This document shows positions 22,347-29,229 of a stretch of DNA of 29,229 nucleotides, piece after piece; position 1 is the first letter of the stretch, and each line of letters begins with the position of its first letter. Origin of the DNA: JAAYBQ01 sp035403465 (lineage in GTDB: Bacteria > Spirochaetota > UBA4802 > UBA5550). The notes under the pieces were generated by a model that was not told where the DNA came from, made no database searches, and saw nothing but the letters and a program-made list of their open reading frames with translations. A program made the position numbers and the translations under genes. The DNA lies in the NCBI GenBank assembly GCA_035403465.1, contig DAONFG010000040.1, positions 1 through 29,229 on the forward strand, written 5' to 3'.

Positions 22347-24231
22347 ATTTCACTTCACCTTCATCGCCTGCATGTTCATCGGGTTTTCCTTTCATCTCTA
22401 TACCTACAATCCTGCGCATTTCATCGAGTGTCCTGGGTGACGAGGGATCGTCAATCCTTCCAAGGACTGCATAAATCTGCTGCGGTTCGCTCTTGCCCTT
22501 GACTTTGATCTTCTGCATGGGCTCTACCCTGAAAATATTTTTTATCTGGATATATGTATCATGAGATATCAGTACATCTGTTCCGAAGGGCTTGTTGAGC
22601 GACTCGATTCTTGATGCCAGGTTGACAGTGTCTCCGATAACCGTATACTCCATCCTTTCGTTGGATCCTATCTGCCCGGCAAGAACAGGTCCTGTATTGA
22701 TACCGCACCCGATCTTGATAATAGGTTTCCGGTCTCCGCCCCTCCCCTTGTTGAATTCGATGAGGGCTTTACGCATCATGAGTGCCCCGTTTATCGAATT
22801 TTCTGTATCATTACCGTGGCTTACCGGAGCACCCCATACCGCCATCACCGCGTCACCAATATACTTGTCAACTACACCATTTGTCTTATTAATACAATCA
22901 ACCATGCGTGTCATATAATCGTTAAGGAATTCAACAACCTCTTCAGGCTCAAGCTTTTCGGAAATAGCCGTGAATGACCGTATATCAGAGAAGAAGACTG
23001 TGGCAACCTTGCGCTCACCCCCAAGCTTGATCGTGCCCTTGAGTACCTGTTCCGCGATCTCCTTGTTTACAAACTTGCCGAATGCGTCCTTCATCTTTTC
23101 ACGCTCTTCAAGTCCGCGTCCCATCTCAACGAACGAGTCCGTAAGAATACCGATCTCATCTCCGGTAGTCGGCCTTATTGAGACCTTGAAGTTACCCTGT
23201 TCGATCTCTTTCGTGGCGTCCACAAGTTTTGTCAGCGGACCCGACAGGGACTTGCTGAAGAAATAAACGATCAGAATTGCAATATTAAGTATTATAATAG
23301 TTATAATGATATTTCTACGCTGGATGTTGTAGACCTCCTGCATCGCAAGGCCCTCAGGCACTGTACTTATTATACCAATGCCGCTGAATCCTATCTTCTT
23401 GAATGATCCCAGGTAATAAACCCCGGCATCATCCCTGTACCTGGTCTGTTCATTGTCGCTTTTGCTTTTCATCATTCGTTCAACGATAGGCAGATTCGCA
23501 AGATTGGCGTGCGACATTATCAGGTTTGAATCAGGGTGGGCTATAACATCACCTTCACTGTTCACCATGAATGTATCCGTGATTCCGTTTTTAACGAAGG
23601 CTTTAAGTACGCGGTTCAGCTTGATATATCCTACCAGGACTGAAACAACCCTGTCGCTGGCGTCACGCTGGAAAGGAAAAGAGACTGCCATAACCGGGAA
23701 TGTAAACCGCTCGGACACATTGTGCACAACGGATTCATCGTTGAATGATTTCACAAACTTGTGGGAATTATCAGCCGTGACCTGCTCCATTAACGCCTGG
23801 TCTATATTATTATCAGCAAAAAATTTATCGTTTGAAAGCTTCTTCGTCACATGGAGGACGTCATCCTTCCCCCTTTCACATATACCGACATAAAGAAAGT
23901 CCCTGTCATTGCTGAAAAACAGGCTGGTAAAAAGATTCTTCTGCTCCGCAGTCTTGAACTCCTGGAGGATAGTAGTCCCCATAAGATTGATCTTTTCGAC
24001 AAGTGCGGTAAAATCCGATTCTGTTTTGGATGCAACGACCTGGGATATGGTCAGGTTGCTCTCCTTGATCCTTACCTCGTTGTCCTTTTTAAAGAAAATG
24101 GTGGCAAGAAAGATCATTATGCCCATTGAGGCAATTATGATTATCGATATCATCGAAATAAGCTTTGACCTGATCTTCAGCCTGGAAAAAAAACCGAATT
24201 GTTTTTTAAAATCTTTTCCTTCAGTTGTCAT
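22327..24231 (-). CDS. Membrane adenylate cyclase with Cache sensor and HAMP
   Basis: This is a 634-residue class III cyclase. The N terminus is cytoplasmic, TM1 spans about 24-47, a Cache-type periplasmic sensor about 50-300, TM2 about 307-327, a HAMP linker about 328-380, and the catalytic domain about 405-590. Metal-binding aspartates are D416 (FSDIRSFT) and D460 (KYIGDAVMAVWG). K456 and D534 (YTVIGDTVN) are the adenine-selecting pair, and N537 and R541 the transition-state pair, so the enzyme should make cAMP from ATP. A ligand bound by the Cache domain would control it. It heads a two-gene operon with the FecR/PQQ-propeller gene, which it overlaps by 20 nt. A TTGCAA-17-TACATT promoter candidate lies upstream. 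Confidence 0.94.
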   Translation of the reverse strand: MTTEGKDFKKQFGFFSRLKIRSKLISMISIIIIASMGIMIFLATIFFKKDNEVRIKESNLTISQVVASKTESDFTALVEKINLMGTTILQEFKTAEQKNLFTSLFFSNDRDFLYVGICERGKDDVLHVTKKLSNDKFFADNNIDQALMEQVTADNSHKFVKSFNDESVVHNVSERFTFPVMAVSFPFQRDASDRVVSVLVGYIKLNRVLKAFVKNGITDTFMVNSEGDVIAHPDSNLIMSHANLANLPIVERMMKSKSDNEQTRYRDDAGVYYLGSFKKIGFSGIGIISTVPEGLAMQEVYNIQRRNIIITIIILNIAILIVYFFSKSLSGPLTKLVDATKEIEQGNFKVSIRPTTGDEIGILTDSFVEMGRGLEEREKMKDAFGKFVNKEIAEQVLKGTIKLGGERKVATVFFSDIRSFTAISEKLEPEEVVEFLNDYMTRMVDCINKTNGVVDKYIGDAVMAVWGAPVSHGNDTENSINGALMMRKALIEFNKGRGGDRKPIIKIGCGINTGPVLAGQIGSNERMEYTVIGDTVNLASRIESLNKPFGTDVLISHDTYIQIKNIFRVEPMQKIKVKGKSEPQQIYAVLGRIDDPSSPRTLDEMRRIVGIEMKGKPDEHAGDEGEVKYEILDE

Positions 24232-24280
24232 ATTATGCCCGATCTATCACAAGATTTTTCTGAGACTGACTGCTGCAACA

Positions 24281-24309
24281 AATGTATTGATAATTAGAGA
24301 CTTTTGCAA
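24281..24309 (-). promoter_or_regulatory. Candidate promoter of the first cyclase operon
   Basis: The minus strand has TTGCAA (24304-24309), a 17-nt spacer and TACATT (24281-24286). Transcription would start near 24274, about 43 nt before the cyclase ATG. Confidence 0.4.
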
Positions 24310-24350
24310 TATTTTTGAAACCTGTACAGCGGGTAAAACAATATTACACA

Positions 24351-24373
24351 GCCTGTTTTTATTGTCGACAGGC
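24351..24373. repeat. Inverted repeat upstream of the cyclase promoter
   Basis: GCCTGT (24351-24356) and ACAGGC (24368-24373) are separated by 11 nt, about 90 nt upstream of the predicted cyclase start of transcription. The 8-bp palindrome CTGTACAG lies nearby at 24322-24329. They could be operator sites or a hairpin. Confidence 0.3.
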
Positions 24374-24566
24374 AATGATTATGCATAGAGTAAAAAATTT
24401 TCATGCCGGGAATTGCATTATAAAGAAGTTGAGGGAGTTCTATACACGGCTTGTTCAGTAAAACATTAATTAATTACTACCGGCTGCACTGTAGCTGTCA
24501 TTATTAAAAAAAATTTCTAAAAAACCGTGTATATGTGAATAATTATATTGCTGATTCCTGAAAAAA

Positions 24567-25358
24567 ATGCTTACAATTACTATTATGGCTCTATTTTTAA
24601 AACATATAGAAAACGAAAATGGAAGAATATACTACAGGGTGAATGGCGAGGAGCATAAGCGCACCATTGTAATGGTTCATGGCCTGGCCGGAGATTCACG
24701 ATTCTTCCACAACCAGATGAAATACTTCAGCAGCAGCTACCGGATGATTTCCATTGATCTCCCGGGACACGGAAGGTCTGTCGAATACCCAGACCTGAGC
24801 GTGGAATCATACAGTTCAAGCATCAATGAAGTCATAAAACAGGAAAATCCTGACAAATATATTCTCATAGGACATTCCATGGGCGGCTGCATCTGCCTTG
24901 AGCATTACAGGAGCAACCGCGACAGGATACTGTCGATGATACTGGTTTCTACCGCTGCGGTGCTTCCCGTTGACAACGGACTCATCAATAGTGCCAGGAG
25001 TAACTTTTCAGAATTCTTTGACGGTTTCCTTGGCATGATCTTCAGTAAAAAAGCGGGAATATTTATACTTGCGGCAAAAACCGCTATTACCAAGGCTGAA
25101 CAGAATGTAATAATCAATGACCTCAAAATATGCACCATGATGAATTATGAATTCATACTTCCGGAAATCGACATACCCGTACTGCTTGTGGCCAACACAA
25201 ACGACAGGATGGTACCATGTGCTTTAACCGAAAAAATGCATAAACAGATCAGAAACTCCAGGTTCATCACCTTTGATGAAAACGGGCATATACCCTTCTT
25301 TGAATCGCACGAAAAATTCAACGCTGCGGTGGAACAATTCCTCAACGGAAAGTTATAG
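24567..25358 (+). CDS. Alpha/beta hydrolase
   Basis: This is a 263-residue alpha/beta hydrolase without signal peptide, so cytoplasmic. The catalytic triad is readable: S104 in the nucleophile elbow GHSMGG, D213 in NTNDRMVP and H241 in ENGHIPF. The oxyanion hole is the MVHGLAGD stretch (about 36-43). The cap is small and helical. Such proteins hydrolyse esters, lactones or similar bonds; the substrate cannot be inferred. There is no strong ribosome site at either possible ATG (24567 or 24585). The first is used, and the family homology starts only after residue 10. It is the only plus-strand gene in the right half, lies between the two cyclase operons, and overlaps the opposing exported-protein gene by 17 bp. 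Confidence 0.88.
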   Translation: MLTITIMALFLKHIENENGRIYYRVNGEEHKRTIVMVHGLAGDSRFFHNQMKYFSSSYRMISIDLPGHGRSVEYPDLSVESYSSSINEVIKQENPDKYILIGHSMGGCICLEHYRSNRDRILSMILVSTAAVLPVDNGLINSARSNFSEFFDGFLGMIFSKKAGIFILAAKTAITKAEQNVIINDLKICTMMNYEFILPEIDIPVLLVANTNDRMVPCALTEKMHKQIRNSRFITFDENGHIPFFESHEKFNAAVEQFLNGKL

Positions 25359-25917
25359 AGACCACGCACCCCTCTGCAGGTTTGATAACCGGGCTGTAGA
25401 AATCCGTCACGCCCGTCGCGGCCCAGGCGCCTTTGACATAATCATCATAATAATATGTGTACATTGTACGCCGCTGCCTGTTCTTTATCACCCTGAACCT
25501 GTTCAGCTCCTTAATATTCCCGCTAAGCTGCAGTTTCGCTCCGCTTTTCAGCGTAATTTCGTATGTTTCAGGATAGAACGCATAACCCTTACCCTTGACA
25601 TGCCTTACCCAGCCTGTGATCCTGATGCTGCTTATCTCGCTCCAGTAGCAGGCAGTGCCTTTGCCTGCGTCGGAAAAATATTCAGAACCGGGATCGATCT
25701 CTCCGGTAACGACTCCACCGTTGTAGTTGACTTCAACCGGCCAGGTCTTACGTTCAGTTGATTGTTTATATTCAATTTCAGGTGAAACGGGAAGATCAGG
25801 GTCCTTCACCTGGGGAAGTACAGATTGCGGCAGGAATGAAACTACAAGCAGAATGGAGAATAAAAAAGCCGCAATCCGGTTACAGAGGAACTGTGTTGCT
25901 GATTCTGTGTTTCCCAT
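25342..25917 (-). CDS. Exported hypothetical protein, last gene of the second cyclase operon
   Basis: This is a 191-residue protein that I do not recognise. An N-terminal hydrophobic segment (IAAFLFSILLVVSFLPQSVL, about 15-34) acts as a signal peptide or anchor. The rest is a predicted periplasmic beta-rich domain with aromatic strands (MYTYYYDDYVKGAW) and a single internal cysteine. The ATG at 25917 is preferred because GGAG (25926-25929) is 8 nt upstream. An ATG 27 bp earlier has no ribosome site and would add a polar N-terminal tail. It follows the 268-aa gene with a 56-bp gap, and its 3' end overlaps the convergent hydrolase gene by 17 bp. Confidence 0.7.
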   Translation of the reverse strand: MGNTESATQFLCNRIAAFLFSILLVVSFLPQSVLPQVKDPDLPVSPEIEYKQSTERKTWPVEVNYNGGVVTGEIDPGSEYFSDAGKGTACYWSEISSIRITGWVRHVKGKGYAFYPETYEITLKSGAKLQLSGNIKELNRFRVIKNRQRRTMYTYYYDDYVKGAWAATGVTDFYSPVIKPAEGCVVSITFR

Positions 25918-25973
25918 GGTCCGGGCTCCGGCTGATTTTTTCATTTGTAAAAATTACGGATTGTTTCCGGCTG

Positions 25974-26780
25974 TTACTTGAACTCGTTATAGAATATGTT
26001 CAGTATCAGTTCTATCTCCTGTTCTGATGCCTCAACCTTTTCCTTGTCGAGTATAAGTTTTATACTCGCTTTGTCAAGGTTCGGGTCTGCAGTTTTCAGT
26101 TCTATTACGCGTTTCACAACAGATGTTTTTATCGGCGTGTTGCCGAAACCCAGGAAACCTGTATTCTGAAAATAAAGCACTGCATTTACCAGTTTCTCCT
26201 GCCTGTCAAGAAGCTGCTTCTGCGACTCCTCCAGTTCATTAAGTTTTGCAAGAAAATACTCGGGCTCCCTCTTCTTCAGGTAGTTAACCGGATCATCGAT
26301 GGCCTCTTTCATCCTGCGGCATAAAAGCTCCTCGTCAATGAACCTGTCGCTCAGCCTTAAAAAGAATTCATCCTTGGTGACCCTGAAATTATAACGCAGG
26401 TCATAATCGCTGAGGAATGTCATCCCGCCGGGGATGTGCGGCATAAAATCAGTCCCCTTGTAATTAAATGACACGGGGACAATAAGGATCTCCAGGGTTG
26501 TACCGTTTACAAAAAACTCTATTGTTCCTGCCTTCATGTATTTCCAGTTCTGGAACCTGCCGTACAGTTTGACAATCTTGTCAGCCCAGTCATCTGAAAG
26601 TTCATCGTAATATCTTACTTTTATCGCCTGGTTGTATTTATTCTGCAGGATCATGAAGTTTTCATTTTCAACAGCGCCTGTCTCCTTCACTGACCACCCC
26701 GCAGCAGACCAGTCATATGCAAGCGCATTTGATACAAGTGCAGCTATAAATATCAATGAATAGATGATTGTTCTTTTCAT
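25974..26780 (-). CDS. Exported hypothetical protein
   Basis: This is a 268-residue protein that I do not recognise. A clear signal peptide ends at NALA (cleavage after residue 21), so the mature protein is periplasmic. The central part is mixed alpha/beta (TIEFFVNGTTLEILIVPVSFNY), followed by a helical region with a short coiled coil (ELEESQKQLLDRQEKL, about 191-206). The C terminus (about 220-268) reads like a helical bundle. It starts 8 bp after the coiled-coil gene, with a TAGGT ribosome site, and is clearly part of the same operon. It may be a periplasmic partner of that membrane protein. Confidence 0.75.
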   Translation of the reverse strand: MKRTIIYSLIFIAALVSNALAYDWSAAGWSVKETGAVENENFMILQNKYNQAIKVRYYDELSDDWADKIVKLYGRFQNWKYMKAGTIEFFVNGTTLEILIVPVSFNYKGTDFMPHIPGGMTFLSDYDLRYNFRVTKDEFFLRLSDRFIDEELLCRRMKEAIDDPVNYLKKREPEYFLAKLNELEESQKQLLDRQEKLVNAVLYFQNTGFLGFGNTPIKTSVVKRVIELKTADPNLDKASIKLILDKEKVEASEQEIELILNIFYNEFK

Positions 26781-26788
26781 TTTTTAAC

Positions 26789-28108
26789 CTACTTGATTTT
26801 TATTAATATTCTGTCAAAGGGTTTCATGTTGTTATTCCCCGCAAGGCTGATTACTTTAGCCCTCATACCCTCAGGTGTCTTGAAAAATTCAATTTTACCT
26901 ATATACTGGTCATCAGCCCTGAATACCTGGCCGGTATCGCCCTCGCGGACCGTTATCAGCCTGTTTATGTGAATTGATATTTTTGCAGGATTTGCCGCGG
27001 AAATAATATAGCCGCTTTCAGGCTTTTCCTTCAGAACAGCGTCAAGGGCTGACCTGTAATCCTCAATTTCGGAATTCTTTGTCCTGATCTTCACGACAAG
27101 TCCGAACCACAGGTTTTCATAATCGTTCACTATCAGGCTCGAAAGATTATCAATACTCATCAGAAGGGGCGGAACAGAGTTCTGGTAATTCGTCCCCATC
27201 ATCCTCTGGAGAAGCATATCCTGTTCCCCTATCCTTCCCCTGAGGTCATCATAACCTTTTCTGCTCCAGATATTCTCCCTGGAAAAAATTTCATCATACT
27301 CCCGCAGGATCTTTGCCTGGTAACCCTTGCTGTATTTATCCATGCTTAATTTTACTTCGCCTGATGTTATAAGAGGATTATATTTCAGCACAATGTATTT
27401 TGTGTACCTGTCATAATAATCGTTAAGGGCTGAAATTCCCGAACTATGAGAATCAGACAGGTTTTTCATTTTAACAGCATATACCCTGTCATCATCGCCT
27501 ACCCTGCCGATTTTTTTAGACTCGCGGGTAAGTTCCCTCTCCATGGCTATTTTTTCACGCTCAATCTCGTTAATGACTTTCTTTTCCTGCTCAACCTTCG
27601 CGCTGTACTGCAGCTTTATGGCATCAACCTCGGCTGTTTCCGCCTTGCGGAGTTCTGCTATCTTCTCCCTGGTCGCAGATACACCAATATTCCTGTCAAG
27701 TACGGCATTCTCCTTTGCCAGGTACCTGTTGTTCACCTCGAGTATTTTGTTCTTCATCTCAATAAGGACCACGTACAGGATGTTCCGCCTGATCTGCAGG
27801 TTGTTCTCCATAAGCCGGGCTGAATTCAGGGCCTCTTTAAGCCGAAGGTCCTCGAAGTCCTGTATACTTACGTCGATCTTCTTGTCCTTCTCCCTGCTGT
27901 ACCATGTTACGAATACAGTGAGGGATACTATGACTGCCACAAAGAGGAATACTATGAGGAAAACCAGCCAGTTCTTATTCTTTCTTGTCTTTCCGAATTC
28001 ATCTTCAAGAGAATATACCTCTGAGCCGCCGTCAATATTTGCAATCTCTTCAGGGAGGAACCTTGAACCAAGAGCCAGTTCTTTAGTTATTTGCTTGTCA
28101 TTTGCCAT
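26789..28108 (-). CDS. Single-pass membrane protein with periplasmic coiled coil
   Basis: This is a 439-residue protein of unrecognised family. A cytoplasmic N terminus of about 46 residues is rich in charge (KTRKNKN before the helix). One membrane helix (about 47-70) follows. A long periplasmic coiled coil (about 85-215, rich in E, K and R with heptad-like spacing) precedes a globular C-terminal region (about 340-439). The basic residues before the helix support N-in/C-out topology. The ATG overlaps the 3' end of the upstream cyclase gene by 22 nt, so its synthesis is coupled to the cyclase. The long coiled coil and basal anchor suggest a scaffold or signal-transmitting stalk, but this is inference. 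Confidence 0.78.
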   Translation of the reverse strand: MANDKQITKELALGSRFLPEEIANIDGGSEVYSLEDEFGKTRKNKNWLVFLIVFLFVAVIVSLTVFVTWYSREKDKKIDVSIQDFEDLRLKEALNSARLMENNLQIRRNILYVVLIEMKNKILEVNNRYLAKENAVLDRNIGVSATREKIAELRKAETAEVDAIKLQYSAKVEQEKKVINEIEREKIAMERELTRESKKIGRVGDDDRVYAVKMKNLSDSHSSGISALNDYYDRYTKYIVLKYNPLITSGEVKLSMDKYSKGYQAKILREYDEIFSRENIWSRKGYDDLRGRIGEQDMLLQRMMGTNYQNSVPPLLMSIDNLSSLIVNDYENLWFGLVVKIRTKNSEIEDYRSALDAVLKEKPESGYIISAANPAKISIHINRLITVREGDTGQVFRADDQYIGKIEFFKTPEGMRAKVISLAGNNNMKPFDRILIKIK

Positions 28109-29229
28109 ACGCCATTCCAGTTACTCGGACATTTTTCATTGGTCCTTTCTTTAAATACTTCAGTGAGCTTCAGGCTGCACTTGCTGAACTTTTTACGTGC
28201 TTCAGTCCAATTCCCCTTGTAGTACAGCTCAAGTGCAAGTTCAAAATTAGCTATATCCTTCTTGAGGCTGTCATTCATCTCAGATTCAAGTACAGGCCAG
28301 TACACCCTCTGAGTCCTGGTCTTTCCCTTGACCATTACCCGGTCTATTTCAAGGAAATAGACCCCATGGTCGTCTACATTAGTCTCAATATCCTCTTTCA
28401 CATATTCAGAACAGATTACAGGAACCTTGTAAACCCGTGTAAGCCCCTCCATCCTTGATGCCGCGTTTACATTGTCGCCGATTACAGTATTTGTCATACG
28501 CACATACGAACCGAGTGTACCGTAGAAAACGCTTCCGCCGTCAATTCCCACACCGATTTCAAGAAGGACAGCCTTGTAGACCTGCATCTCCTCTTTTGTC
28601 AGCTTGCCCTTATCCTCTTCGATCTCGTCCTTGATCTTACCCATCCTGAGCCGCAGGAGTTGTGTAACCTCATGGAGTTTATAAGCAGACATCACGGCCT
28701 GATAGGACTTGTTCCCGCCCCCATCATCAAGAACACCGTATACTGCAAGCAGTGCATCACCAATGATCGATCCGATGACACCGTCATACCTTATGATCTC
28801 CCTGATAGCCCTGTCATAATGCATATTGAGAAGTTTGATTATATCATTACCGAGTGTTTCTGTTATATATGTAAAACTCTTGATGTCTGAAAACAGGATG
28901 GTCAGATCCTTTTTGGTTCCTTCAAGTTTAACCTCCCTGTCCCTGTATGCCTTGGCAACAATGTCGCTATTCGCGAACTTCTGGAATATACTGACCAGGT
29001 TACCTACAGTATTTGACAGCGAGTTAAACGCCATACCCATGTATGTTATATCGTCATTAGTTGCGCCCTTGAGATCAATGAGTTTCAGTTCCGAGGTGCT
29101 GATCATCTGCATGATGGATGTGGTAATAACACGGATAAACCGCAGTATCCTGCGGAGAATGATAACACCTATAACCGCAGAGAATATTGTGATAACAAAA
29201 ATAATCACACTGACCTGGATAAATATCAG
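28087..29229 (-). CDS. Class III nucleotide cyclase (5' end outside the window)
   Basis: The reading frame stays open to the right edge, so the true start lies outside. The GTG at 29208 is inside a membrane helix and is unlikely to be the start. Numbering from that GTG, the visible part has the end of the helix (about 1-20), a linker (about 21-95) and a cyclase domain (about 100-305). Metal aspartates D108 (FSDIKSFT) and D151 (IIGDALLAVYG) and N248/R252 (GDNVNAASR) are kept. The adenine-selecting lysine is replaced by S147 (GSIIGD instead of DKYIGD), while D245 is kept. A roughly 30-residue charged insertion lies at about 188-215. A TPR-like helical tail (FELALELYYKGNWTEARKKFSKC) ends the protein. 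The 3' end overlaps the coiled-coil gene by 22 nt. Nucleotide specificity is uncertain. Confidence 0.9.
   Translation of the reverse strand: MIFIQVSVIIFVITIFSAVIGVIILRRILRFIRVITTSIMQMISTSELKLIDLKGATNDDITYMGMAFNSLSNTVGNLVSIFQKFANSDIVAKAYRDREVKLEGTKKDLTILFSDIKSFTYITETLGNDIIKLLNMHYDRAIREIIRYDGVIGSIIGDALLAVYGVLDDGGGNKSYQAVMSAYKLHEVTQLLRLRMGKIKDEIEEDKGKLTKEEMQVYKAVLLEIGVGIDGGSVFYGTLGSYVRMTNTVIGDNVNAASRMEGLTRVYKVPVICSEYVKEDIETNVDDHGVYFLEIDRVMVKGKTRTQRVYWPVLESEMNDSLKKDIANFELALELYYKGNWTEARKKFSKCSLKLTEVFKERTNEKCPSNWNGVWQMTSK

Larger units (their letters stand above)
24232..24566. other. 335-bp divergent intergenic region
   Basis: This lies between the minus-strand cyclase and the plus-strand hydrolase. 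It contains the candidate cyclase promoter, the palindrome CTGTACAG (24322-24329), the inverted repeat GCCTGT/ACAGGC (24351-24373), and inverted TATACACGG (24441-24449) and CCGTGTATA (24525-24533). A weak -10 (TATATT, 24544-24549) precedes the hydrolase. I saw no gene or RNA. Confidence 0.5.

Noticed and set aside
24351..24373. LexA-box-like CTGT...ACAG
   Set aside because: The spacing between half-sites is 11 nt rather than the 8 nt of the classic E. coli site, so it is recorded only as an inverted repeat.

Overview
This 29.2 kb window looks like a chromosomal stretch of a Gram-negative bacterium with about 45-50% GC in its genes. The best guess is a member of Spirochaetota. That is an inference from the mix of gene families (two class III nucleotide cyclases, a FecR/FnIII/PEGA/beta-propeller membrane protein, lipoproteins with relaxed lipoboxes, an MlaF-type ATPase), not from any marker gene. 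I saw no rRNA, tRNA, CRISPR array or transposase. Twenty-four protein genes are supported. They include one 44-residue membrane protein too short for usual ORF cut-offs, and one cyclase gene cut by the right edge.

Left part (1-3.8 kb): an HDOD gene with its own terminator, then glyQ translationally coupled to an nrnA-like DHH phosphoesterase, facing and overlapping a PfkB-family sugar/nucleoside kinase. From 3.8 to 5.25 kb there is an AT-richer patch with a hairpin-rich repeat, a RelE/ParE-type toxin-antitoxin pair and an unrecognised 133-aa gene. It lies just downstream of a solitary mlaF-like ATPase gene, which follows rsgA. From 6.9 to 8.35 kb the sequence is mostly regulatory: two strong stem-loops ending in an intrinsic terminator (possible small RNA), a small exported protein, the 44-aa membrane protein with a good promoter, and the promoter of pcm, whose start codon is unclear.

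Middle part (8.3-17.2 kb): pcm and a large unrecognised 616-aa protein on the plus strand meet a minus-strand housekeeping block. That block reads, in transcription order, dnaE, a repeat-bearing gap, panC, a small lipoprotein, a radical SAM enzyme and an FmdB-type zinc-ribbon protein. The last four are tightly packed and probably one operon.

Right part (17.4-29.2 kb): envelope and signalling genes. A VWA-domain lipoprotein is followed, in map order, by a two-gene operon in which a Cache/HAMP adenylate cyclase overlaps by 20 nt a 1001-aa membrane-anchored FecR/FnIII/PEGA/PQQ-propeller protein. After a plus-strand alpha/beta hydrolase comes a second cyclase operon. Its cyclase (5' end outside the window) overlaps by 22 nt a membrane-anchored coiled-coil protein, followed by two exported proteins of unknown function. 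Two cyclase genes, each overlapping a single-pass envelope protein gene, are the most interesting arrangement here and may be a cyclase-plus-periplasmic-partner signalling system.
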